The notes below the pieces were generated by a model. That model was not told where the DNA came from. It saw only the letters and a program-made list of their open reading frames with translations, and did no database searches. From Clostridia bacterium (lineage in GTDB: Bacteria; Bacillota; Clostridia; Christensenellales; Aristaeellaceae), in the NCBI GenBank assembly GCA_017429265.1, contig JAFRPG010000014.1, positions 1 to 64,000 of the forward strand: DNA of 64,000 nt, written 5' to 3'. The translations under genes and the position numbers were made by a program. Positions 41,940 through 48,972 of this stretch are shown in pieces; position 1 is the first letter of the stretch; every line of letters starts with the position of its first letter.

Positions 41940-43421
41940 TCACCCGCGAATCGGCCAGTAGCGCTCGCCGTTCAGGACGGAGGCCATGAAGCGCTCCGGG
42001 GTCGCGTCCTGCCCGATCACCGCCCGGAAGACGGACGGGCTGCAGCCGCTCACCAGCACCGTGCCTTGTTCGTCGCGGCGGACGGGCACCTGCTCGTGCC
42101 GGCGGTCGACGTTCCAGTACACGAGGGCGGGCAGGCGGTAGCCGTTCGCTTCGTACAGGGCCCTGATCTCCTCAAACAGGGTCACGCCGCAGTCCACGCC
42201 CTCGTCGAACTCCATGTCCGAGATGATGTAGAGCGTTTCGGGCATCTCCTCCTGCGGCAGGTGGTGGGTAAGCGCCGTTCCGAGGAGCAGCTCGAAGACC
42301 GCGCGCAGGTCGGTGTTCGCGATCTCGTTGAAGCTCATGCAGTATCGCACCCGGTCCGCGATATTGCCGCCCTGCAGTCTCACCAGCTGCGGCGTGCGGG
42401 AGAAGGTGATGAAGCAGTCCCTGAAGAGGCCCGTGTTGTGCTCCGCGAACCAGATGCCCAGAGACATCGCGACCTCCGCCGGTGTGGGCGATCCGCCGCT
42501 GTACATGGAGCCGGAGCCGTCGATCACGGCGAGGGCGTTCCGGGCGTCACCCCAGTCCGGCAGGCTCTTCCAGGCCGCGTCGAGGGAGCGGATCGTCTCC
42601 GGGGTCAGTGTCCGCTCCTCCTCTCCCCACAGCGACCTGTCCGGGATGCACGCCCGCACGATCTCGTAGGGGTAGAGGGTGCCGGCGTGCATCGCCGCCT
42701 CCCCGCTCAGGACCCGGTCGAGGAAGCGCACATAGCGCTCCCGGTCGTGCCGGAGGAAGGCTTCCCGATACTTGTGCATCGCGCCGGAGGGCAGCTTTTC
42801 GTAGTCGAAGGCGTAGTCCGCCGCGCACAGTCTCTTTTCCAGTACATCGATGCGTGTGCGCAGGGCGGCCAGGGTCTTCCGGTATTCCTTCTCCGTCATG
42901 CCGAGGAGCCTGCACAGCAGCCGCGCCCGGGCGCGCTGCGTGTCGGAGGCGGTGTGGACGGAGGGCAGCCATTTCGCCAGCAGGGAAACCTGCCCGCCCG
43001 CCGCGAGCGCGGCGCGGTCCGCCTCCAGCCGCTCGCGGATCACGCGGACGGTCTCCTCCGCGCAGGGCGTGTCGAGCAGGGGGAGCAGGTCGTCCCAGCG
43101 GCCGTACTCCGGGATCAGGCGGATGTTCCGGCGGACCGCCTCCGGCCGGATCCGCGCCATCCAGGAAAGGACGCCGCGGAAGAGTTCCCGCTCGCCGAGT
43201 CCCCCGCGGATGTCCCGGGCATAGAAGAGGGCGCGCATCGCCGTGTCGGCGTCCTCGGTCCAGGCCCGGAAGAAGAGGCGGCGCGGGACGTCCGGGTCGG
43301 CGCCGCGCAGCGCCCCGCAGGCGGCGAAGAAGTCGAGGCAGCGGCTGCCGGACGACCGGTTGGCCGGCGCCCCGTTCTCGGTCAGGGTCAGGTTCGATTC
43401 TCTCTCCAGTTCCGTCAGCAC
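41940..43421 (-). CDS. TROVE/DUF2828-like vWA protein
   Basis: 493 residues. The first 290 are helical: TAMRALFYARDIRGGLGERELFRGVLSWM at about 60–88 and IPEYGRWDDLLPL near 102 are typical of DUF2828, which resembles the HEAT-like TROVE part of Ro60. A von Willebrand A domain follows with the MIDAS motif AVIDGSGSM near 300, a Thr/Ser later (NEIANTDLRAVF) and IISDMEFDEGVD. Ro-type proteins bind small structured RNAs and help RNA turnover; the same role here is inference. It follows a 67-residue gene, and a predicted small RNA lies upstream. Confidence 0.83.
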   Translation of the reverse strand: MLTELERESNLTLTENGAPANRSSGSRCLDFFAACGALRGADPDVPRRLFFRAWTEDADTAMRALFYARDIRGGLGERELFRGVLSWMARIRPEAVRRNIRLIPEYGRWDDLLPLLDTPCAEETVRVIRERLEADRAALAAGGQVSLLAKWLPSVHTASDTQRARARLLCRLLGMTEKEYRKTLAALRTRIDVLEKRLCAADYAFDYEKLPSGAMHKYREAFLRHDRERYVRFLDRVLSGEAAMHAGTLYPYEIVRACIPDRSLWGEEERTLTPETIRSLDAAWKSLPDWGDARNALAVIDGSGSMYSGGSPTPAEVAMSLGIWFAEHNTGLFRDCFITFSRTPQLVRLQGGNIADRVRYCMSFNEIANTDLRAVFELLLGTALTHHLPQEEMPETLYIISDMEFDEGVDCGVTLFEEIRALYEANGYRLPALVYWNVDRRHEQVPVRRDEQGTVLVSGCSPSVFRAVIGQDATPERFMASVLNGERYWPIRG

Positions 43422-43448
43422 GGCTGTCCCTCCTTTTCTTTGTTTCCT

Positions 43449-43652
43449 TTACTCGCCGCTCCGGCCCTTCAGGGACTCGATCGGATCGGTCAGCAGGCGG
43501 CTGTAGATGCCCACAAAGAGACGGCTCTGTCTTTCGGCCCAGTCGGTGTTGGGATTCTCGCGGATCCTGACCGCGAGGGCGGTCATCTTTTTCCATTCCC
43601 GCGTGAGGTTGTCGATCGCGCGGTCGGCGGTGGGGTCGGAATGCCAGCTCAT
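43449..43652 (-). CDS. Small acidic/basic protein upstream of the vWA gene
   Basis: 67 residues from the ATG at 43652 with GAAGGAGG 9 nt upstream. It is helical: DRAIDNLTREWKKMTALAVRIREN then WAERQSRLFVGIYSRLLTDPIESLKG. There is no signal peptide or known domain. Codon pattern and a good ribosome-binding site support a real gene. It lies 27 nt before the TROVE-like gene on the same strand, so it may encode a small partner of that protein. Confidence 0.62.
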   Translation of the reverse strand: MSWHSDPTADRAIDNLTREWKKMTALAVRIRENPNTDWAERQSRLFVGIYSRLLTDPIESLKGRSGE

Positions 43653-44001
43653 ACCGGGCGCCTCCTTCTCTGTCTCGTTGTCATGGGGACCACGATGCGT
43701 TTTGCTCTCTTTCCGCACAGCTTTCACAGGCTCTGCTTATACAGGTCCCGCTGTCGCTTCGTGCCGCAGTCTCGGGCTCGCGGCCGTCTTCGGCCGTCCC
43801 GCATGCGCGGCGCGCTGCCTCGCAGCGCATCTTTCATATGCGTTCAGGCATTGCTGTATGCATCGTTCTGTCCCGCAAATGGTTTCCGGGGTGGATCCTT
43901 CGCCCCGCCCGCCGGCGCTGTGCGCCGTTTCAGCCGTGGTGCGCGGGATGCGCACTGTCCGCGGCGTCGCGGGGGGAAGGGGATTCAGTTGTCAAGGTGC
44001 G

Positions 44002-44087
44002 AAAAAGAGAGCTCTTTGAGGAGCGGATGGGCACAGTTCACCTGTGTCCGTCCACTCTTCAAAGAACTCTCTCCTCCCGCGGGAGGA
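44002..44087 (-). ncRNA. Candidate small RNA with terminator hairpin
   Basis: Downstream of a strong minus-strand promoter, the predicted RNA begins in a perfect 16-bp palindrome (44072–44087, TCCTCCCGCGGGAGGA). It continues into an imperfect hairpin of two 30-nt arms (44042–44071 and 44007–44036) with a 5-nt loop, followed by TTTTT at 44002–44006. All five non-matching pairs are G·U or A·C. It is either an independent short RNA of about 85 nt or an attenuator of the downstream small-ORF/TROVE-like operon. The remaining 350 nt to 43652 contain GC-rich inverted repeats but no gene. Confidence 0.55.
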
Positions 44088-44092
44088 GCCTG

Positions 44093-44121
44093 ACTATAAC
44101 ACAGTCACCGGCTTCTGTCAA
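44093..44121 (-). promoter_or_regulatory. Promoter of the candidate small RNA
   Basis: On the minus strand, TTGACA (44116–44121), a 17-bp spacer, TATAGT (44093–44098). The expected start is at about 44086. Confidence 0.8.
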
Positions 44122-44216
44122 CCCTTTCTCCGGGAAATTCCGGGGCGGTGCACCGGGTGCCCGTCCGACACCCGCATGATACACCGCCCCGCCGGCGGAT
44201 GCAATGAACCGCCGGT

Positions 44217-45620
44217 TCACCCGCGCCCGGGCTCCCGGCTGTCAGGCCGGAGGCGCTCCCGCACCTTGTCCAGGTCCTCGTAGCGGGCGAAGTACGGGGC
44301 TATCCGCTCCCGGATCACGATGCCCTCCTCGTAGCGGAGCAGGGCGAGCTGGGCGGGGGTGATCAGGGGATCGCCCAGGGGGTTGTCCCCGCACAGGCTG
44401 CTGAGCTTGGCGCGGAAGGTCTCGTCCTTGGCGATGTTGAGGGCGATCCAGGTGGAGCAGTTCGCGGCGATCGTATCCGCGGCCAGGCCGTATACGCCGC
44501 TGAGCTGGCTGTAGCTCTGGATCGCGAGGATGTAGCGGATGCCCCGCGAGCGCGCGATCGTCAGCGAGGTCTCGAGGCCCGGTACGGCGGGGTGGATGTT
44601 GCAGATCTCGTCCAGGTAGATGTCCGTGCGGACCGGAAGGGTGCCGCCGTTGCGCATCGCGCACTCGTTCAGGTCCTGGATCAGCTGCGTGATCAGCATG
44701 GACTGCAGCGAGCCGAGGGCGACGGAGTCGTCCGGCACGGTGACGTAGAGGACGGTCGGCACGCTGCCGATCTCCTGGAAGTCCAGCGATTCCGGGGCCG
44801 ACATGCTCTCGATGACGTCGTCACGGGCCATGAGGGCGGACAGGTAGGTGGTGAAGGTGGCGATCACGTTGCCCCGCGTCGTGTTGGAGCCGTTGCGGAA
44901 GCCCACGATGTTCCGCCGCGCCGCGGAATCCTCCGGCAGGCTGTCGACCGTGGAGAACAGCAGGCTGTCCCCGTCGTCGTCCTTGTCCGGCGGGATGGAG
45001 TTGGCCATGGCCCGGATCTTCGTGAGGGTCAGGTCACCGCCCGACTCCCAGATGCAGGAGCAGATGCCGCGGAAGAGACTCGCGCTGATCGTGCGCCAGA
45101 AGGGGTCCGTTTTCGTGCTCTGCCCGTCGTTGAACACGCTGGCGATGATGTCCTCAAGGAGCTTCCACGCCTTGTTCCGGCTCTTGCCGCCCTCCTTCCA
45201 GAGGCGGTTGATCTTCGCGAAGGGGTTCCAGGCGTCCCCCTTCAGCGGGTTGCGGAAGTTGACCCGCCGGATGCGGTACCCGGAGCTCATGGCAAGCTGC
45301 CTCGTGGCCCGCATGAGCTCCCCCTTCACGTCGAAGACGACGAGGGAGCGTTTCTTTTCCGCCGTCAGGGAGTAGAGGATGGAGGGCATGATGATCAGGC
45401 GGGACTTGCCGGTGCCGGTCGCGCCGATCACCAGGACGTGGCGGCACTCATCGCCGCCGTCGGCCAGCACGCGTCCGCCGTGGCAGGCGAGCACGACCCC
45501 GCCCTCCGCGTGGGGGCTGTCCCAGCGCCCCTCCAGGCAGCCGGCCGACGCGGCGATGTCCGCGTCGGAAGCCCACCCGGAGGAGCCGATCAGGGCCGTC
45601 AGGTATCTCTCGTAGTACAT
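44217..45620 (-). CDS. Orphan VirD4/TraG-like ATPase
   Basis: 467 residues. Walker A is VIGATGTGKSRL with GATGTGKS at 66–73, followed by SLVVFDVKGELMRATR (a hallmark of TraG/VirD4), FRNPLKGDAWNPFAKI, and Walker B IYLDEICNIHPAVPGLE with SRGIRYILAIQSYSQLSGVYG near 370–390. Unlike classical coupling proteins it has no N-terminal membrane segments. No relaxase, VirB4 or other conjugation gene is in the window. It may be part of a reduced mobile element, or a repurposed motor with the upstream 253-residue protein 19 nt away. Confidence 0.87.
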   Translation of the reverse strand: MYYERYLTALIGSSGWASDADIAASAGCLEGRWDSPHAEGGVVLACHGGRVLADGGDECRHVLVIGATGTGKSRLIIMPSILYSLTAEKKRSLVVFDVKGELMRATRQLAMSSGYRIRRVNFRNPLKGDAWNPFAKINRLWKEGGKSRNKAWKLLEDIIASVFNDGQSTKTDPFWRTISASLFRGICSCIWESGGDLTLTKIRAMANSIPPDKDDDGDSLLFSTVDSLPEDSAARRNIVGFRNGSNTTRGNVIATFTTYLSALMARDDVIESMSAPESLDFQEIGSVPTVLYVTVPDDSVALGSLQSMLITQLIQDLNECAMRNGGTLPVRTDIYLDEICNIHPAVPGLETSLTIARSRGIRYILAIQSYSQLSGVYGLAADTIAANCSTWIALNIAKDETFRAKLSSLCGDNPLGDPLITPAQLALLRYEEGIVIRERIAPYFARYEDLDKVRERLRPDSREPGRG

Positions 45621-45639
45621 GGCACTCTCTCCTTTCCCG

Positions 45640-46401
45640 TCAGTCCCTGCTGCCGAAGCCGATCCGCCGCGGCGCGGACCGGGCCGTGCGTTCCCCGGCC
45701 GTCTCCCCCTTCTTCAGCCGGTTGATGTAGGAAAGCGGCGCGTCCAGGGCAGCGCGGATGCTCTCCTCCGTGATCAGGCCCGCCGCGGCGCAGGAACGCA
45801 GGAAGCGCCGCGGGTCGAATCGCCGCTCGCCGCGCATCCCGTCCAGCGTCCTTCGGAGGAGGTCCTCCGCCGCCTCCGACGCACAGGTCAGGCGCGCCCC
45901 GGCGAGCAGGTCCTCCAGCAGCTCGCCGCGGCCGGACGGCTCACAGCGCTCGATGCGCAGCCGTCCGTCAAAGTCGAGGCTGTCCGCGGCCCGCAGCACC
46001 TCCGCCTCCTCCGTCGGGCCCCAGAGGACGGTTACGCACTGGGACGCCGGGCCGTCCTCCGCGGCAAGGACTTCCCCCAGCGCCCGCAGCCTGTCCGAGT
46101 CCCCGCCGCCCTCCGTGAGGTCGGAGATGCGCAGGAGCAGCAGGCCCTCGAAGTGGCTCCTCCGTCCGGCGGCCGTGATCAGACGGGAACAGAGCATGGC
46201 CAGGTCATGGAAGCTGTTCGGGTCCCGCTCTCCGATCATCTCGAGGGATACCATCGGGCTCCGGTTCAGGGCCGCGCGCTCCCGGCAAGACGCGGGGAGC
46301 GCCTCCGCGATCCCGAGTGCCGTCTCATGGAGGTCTTCCTCCTCACCGACCAGCAGGATCACCGTACCCGGTTCCGCAGCAAAGATTTCCGCTGTTTTCA
46401 T
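45640..46401 (-). CDS. Uncharacterised protein, degenerate AAA-like
   Basis: 253 residues from the ATG at 46401 with AAAGGAGG upstream. The alternation of hydrophobic strands and helices (TVILLVGEEEDLHETALGIAEAL, LLLLRISDLTEG, CVTVLWGPTEEAEVL, RLRIERCEPSGRGELLEDLLAGA) and the C-terminal helical lid recall a AAA+ fold, but no Walker A lysine motif is present. It lies directly upstream of the VirD4-like gene and should be co-transcribed, so it is a likely partner or regulator of that ATPase. Low certainty on fold. Confidence 0.6.
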   Translation of the reverse strand: MKTAEIFAAEPGTVILLVGEEEDLHETALGIAEALPASCRERAALNRSPMVSLEMIGERDPNSFHDLAMLCSRLITAAGRRSHFEGLLLLRISDLTEGGGDSDRLRALGEVLAAEDGPASQCVTVLWGPTEEAEVLRAADSLDFDGRLRIERCEPSGRGELLEDLLAGARLTCASEAAEDLLRRTLDGMRGERRFDPRRFLRSCAAAGLITEESIRAALDAPLSYINRLKKGETAGERTARSAPRRIGFGSRD

Positions 46402-46445
46402 GGATACCTCCTTTTCCGTACGCAAAAGCCCTCCGCTCGGTTTGC

Positions 46446-46474
46446 ATTCTACCGGCGGAGGGCGGCTTTGTCAC
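46446..46474 (-). promoter_or_regulatory. Promoter for the VirD4-like operon, within a hairpin
   Basis: On the minus strand, GTGACA (46469–46474), a 17-bp spacer, TAGAAT (46446–46451). The −10 lies in the loop of a stem whose arms are AAAGCCGCCCTCCGC and GCGGAGGGCTTTT. Confidence 0.55.
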
Positions 46475-46507
46475 TGAATCAGCGGTTCACAGGCGGGCGT
46501 TTTTCGG

Positions 46508-46783
46508 TTTTGTTCATGTTTTGCCAGGGAAACTCCGTTGATGAGGGAATGCGCCTGCTGGCGCACCAGAGGGCTTTCCGATCGCCCTCTGGACTCCTTC
46601 GGGTCCATCCCGTTAAGATAGGCTTTGGCAATGTAAGGTTCTTTGATCAACATTGCTTTGCAAAATGCCCAAACACGAAAGAGTCGATCCCGAAGGGTCC
46701 AGGGGCGATCGGAAAGCCCCTGGCGCGCTCCGCAGAGCGCGGATCCCTCCCATATGGTTTTCCCGAATTTCCCGTGAAGAACC
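46508..46783 (-). repeat. Dispersed hairpin element, copy D (short form)
   Basis: About 276 bp on the minus strand. The left terminal repeat GGTTCTTCACGGGAAATTCG begins 6 nt after the ktrA stop codon. Modules are as in copy C: GCGCTCTGCGGAGCGC, CCAGGGGC/GCCCCTGG, CCCTTCGGG, then the inverted right module with an intact stem and no 67-bp insertion. The right end is degenerate (CAAAACATGAAC). Confidence 0.85.
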
Positions 46784-46789
46784 CGTTTC

Positions 46790-47437
46790 TCAGATCCTGA
46801 AGCACTTCTGGATGTCCTTCCACTTGCCGAGGACGAGGATCGTCTGGCCCTTGCGCATCTGGGTCTCGCTGTTGACGACCAGGCTCGGACGGCCCGTCTC
46901 CCGCACGGCGAGCAGGTTCAGGTTGAAGCGCTTGCGGATGTCGAGAGCGCCGACGGTCTTTCCGTCCCAATCATCCGGGACCGTGAGATCGTAGATCGCG
47001 TATTCCTCGTCAAGGGCGATGTAGTCCAGCACATGGTCGGTGGTGTAGCGGATGGCGATCCAGCTCGCGAGCTGCTTTTCGGGGTAGACCACATCATCCG
47101 CCCCGTTGCGCAGCAGGAACTGGCGCTGTACCTCCATGGACGCGCGGGCGATCACCTTCTTCGCACCCAGCTCCTTGAGATAGGAGGTGACCACGAGGGA
47201 ACTCTGGAAATCGTCGCCGATCGTCACATAGCACACGTCATAGTTGTCCACGCCGAGGGAGCGCAGGAAGGCCTTGTTCGCCGCGTCGCCGATCTGGGCG
47301 TCGGTGACGATGGGCAGCACCTCGTTGACCCGCTGCTCGTTCTTGTCCACCGCCATCACCTGGTGGTTCAGCTCGTTCAGCTTCTGCGCCAGATGCTTGC
47401 CGAAGCGGCCCAGGCCAATCAGAAGAATCGTTTTCAT
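46790..47437 (-). CDS. ktrA: Potassium uptake regulatory subunit KtrA
   Basis: 215 residues. A cytosolic RCK protein: the N-terminal Rossmann domain has TILLIGLGRFGKHLAQKL with GxGxxG-type GLGRFG near residue 8–13, Asp31 in VMAVDKNEQRV for nucleotide binding, and a RCK_C (TrkA-C) domain from about 130 to 215. KtrA octamers gate the KtrB channel in response to ATP/ADP and, in many Bacillota, c-di-AMP. It follows ktrB by 18 nt, and repeat copy D begins right after its stop. Confidence 0.95.
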   Translation of the reverse strand: MKTILLIGLGRFGKHLAQKLNELNHQVMAVDKNEQRVNEVLPIVTDAQIGDAANKAFLRSLGVDNYDVCYVTIGDDFQSSLVVTSYLKELGAKKVIARASMEVQRQFLLRNGADDVVYPEKQLASWIAIRYTTDHVLDYIALDEEYAIYDLTVPDDWDGKTVGALDIRKRFNLNLLAVRETGRPSLVVNSETQMRKGQTILVLGKWKDIQKCFRI

Positions 47438-47455
47438 CGGATTATCCTCCTTCAG

Positions 47456-48790
47456 TCATCCCACCGTGATCTTCTCCAGCGGGAGGGTGCTGTTCTGCGC
47501 CTTCCGCACGGACTGGGCGGCGTAGATCAGGGTCAGGCCGCCGACGCGGCCGAGGAACATCAGCACAATCAGGATCAGCCGCGAGGGCAGGGACAGCCCG
47601 CTTGTGATCCCCAGCGTGAGGCCGACCGTGCCGAGGGCCGAGCCCGTCTCAAACAGGCAGGTCAGCAGCGGCAGGCCCTCGATCAGGCTGATCGCGGCGC
47701 CGCTGAGATAGAAGAGCAGCACGTACATCATCAGGATGGCCACGGCGTTGCGGACCGTGTCCTCCGCGATCCGGCGGCCGAGGAAGCTGACGTTGTCCCG
47801 CCTGCGGAAGACCGACCAGGCCGTCATCAGCAGGACCGCCACGGTCGTGGTCTTCATGCCGCCGGCCGTGGAGCCGGGCGAGCCGCCCACCAGCATCCAG
47901 CCGACCATCACCGTCTGGCCCGTTCCGCTCATCCGGCTCAGGTCGACGGTGTTGAAGCCCGCCGTGCGCAGGGTGACCGACTGGAACAGGGCCGGCAGGA
48001 TCCGCTGCCCCGCGGGCAGGTCGGTCAACTCCGCGAGGAAGAACCACAGGGCCGGCAGCAGCACGAGGATGCCGGAGGTCACGAGCGCCACCTTGGTCTG
48101 GAGGCGGTAGAGCTTCCAGCGCAGGCCGTGCTCCCGGATGTCGTTCCACACCAGGAAGCCGATGCCGCCCACCGTGATCAGCAGGATCAGCACGACGTTG
48201 ACGCCGATATGCTGCGAGAAGCCCGTCAGCGAGGCGAACTCCTGCCCCGGCGTGCCCATCAGGTCAAAGCCCGCGTTGCAGAAGGCCGAGACCGAGTGGA
48301 AGACCGAGTACCAGATGCCCTTCCCCCAGCCGAAGACCGGCACCAGGGACGGAAGGAGCAGCAGGGCGCCGATCCCCTCGATCGCGAAGGACGCGCTCAC
48401 GATGAACCGCGTCAGCCGCACGATGCCGCCCACCTGCGGCGCGGCGATCGACTCCTGCATCACGCTGCGCTGCATCAGGCCGATCCGACGCCCGGAGAGG
48501 AAGGAGATCGAGACGGCGGCCGTCACCACGCCCATGCCGCCGACCTGGATCAGCAGGAGGATCACTGCCTGCCCGAAGGGCGTCCAGGAGGTCGCCGTAT
48601 CCCGGACCACCAGGCCCGTGACGCACACGGCCGAGGTGGCGGTGAACAGGCAGTCCTGGAATCCGGCCGTTCCCGGCGTCCGGCTCGCAAAGGGCAGCAT
48701 CAGCAGCAGCGTGCCCGCCAGGATCAGCGTAACAAACCCGACGGCAATAATCTGAAAGGTCGTGATCCGGTATTTTCCCAGGAATCGCAC
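47456..48790 (-). CDS. ktrB: Potassium transporter membrane subunit KtrB, GTG start
   Basis: 444 residues from the GTG at 48790 (GGGAGGG 5 nt before); another GTG at 48814 is possible. Four M1-P-M2 repeats give about eight membrane helices with pore loops. The selectivity-type sequences TSAVCVTGLVVRD, HSVSAFCNAGFD, TLRTAGFNTVD and FETGSALGTVGLT each carry the conserved Gly. The gating loop region GGSPGSTAGGMKTTT is also typical. It is a K+ (possibly Na+-coupled) transporter working with KtrA. Its leader contains a terminator-like hairpin. Confidence 0.95.
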   Translation of the reverse strand: MRFLGKYRITTFQIIAVGFVTLILAGTLLLMLPFASRTPGTAGFQDCLFTATSAVCVTGLVVRDTATSWTPFGQAVILLLIQVGGMGVVTAAVSISFLSGRRIGLMQRSVMQESIAAPQVGGIVRLTRFIVSASFAIEGIGALLLLPSLVPVFGWGKGIWYSVFHSVSAFCNAGFDLMGTPGQEFASLTGFSQHIGVNVVLILLITVGGIGFLVWNDIREHGLRWKLYRLQTKVALVTSGILVLLPALWFFLAELTDLPAGQRILPALFQSVTLRTAGFNTVDLSRMSGTGQTVMVGWMLVGGSPGSTAGGMKTTTVAVLLMTAWSVFRRRDNVSFLGRRIAEDTVRNAVAILMMYVLLFYLSGAAISLIEGLPLLTCLFETGSALGTVGLTLGITSGLSLPSRLILIVLMFLGRVGGLTLIYAAQSVRKAQNSTLPLEKITVG

Positions 48791-48838
48791 ACAATCCCTC
48801 CCTTTCCGGCTCACGGTGCCTGCCGGGGCAGATCCCGG

Positions 48839-48866
48839 AAAAAGGGGCCGCCGCAGCAGCCCCTCC
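48839..48866 (-). terminator. Terminator hairpin in the ktrB leader
   Basis: On the minus strand, GGGGCTGC pairs with GCGGCCCC and is followed by TTTTT. It lies between the ktrB promoter and start, so it can end the giant-gene transcript and attenuate ktrBA. Confidence 0.7.
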
Positions 48867-48912
48867 GTAAGCGCCGTTGCCGGTCATTCGCCGAAACGGC
48901 GATGACGCGGGT

Positions 48913-48941
48913 ATTTTATCACGGTTCAGGCCCGCACGCAA
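48913..48941 (-). promoter_or_regulatory. Promoter for ktrBA
   Basis: On the minus strand, TTGCGT (48936–48941), a 17-bp spacer, TAAAAT (48913–48918). The leader opens with hairpin GTCATCGCCG/CGGCGAATGAC. Confidence 0.6.
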
Positions 48942-48972
48942 GCTTTTCGCCGGAAAACCGGATGCCGCCGGG

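Noticed and set aside
43653..44216. A YrlA-type Y RNA with tRNA-like domain near the TROVE-like gene
   Set aside because: No T-loop or D-loop like sequences are found in this interval. Only a general small-RNA or attenuator call is supported.
48791..48912. c-di-AMP riboswitch before ktrB
   Set aside because: The leader is too short and lacks the conserved core of that class; only a terminator-like hairpin is supported.
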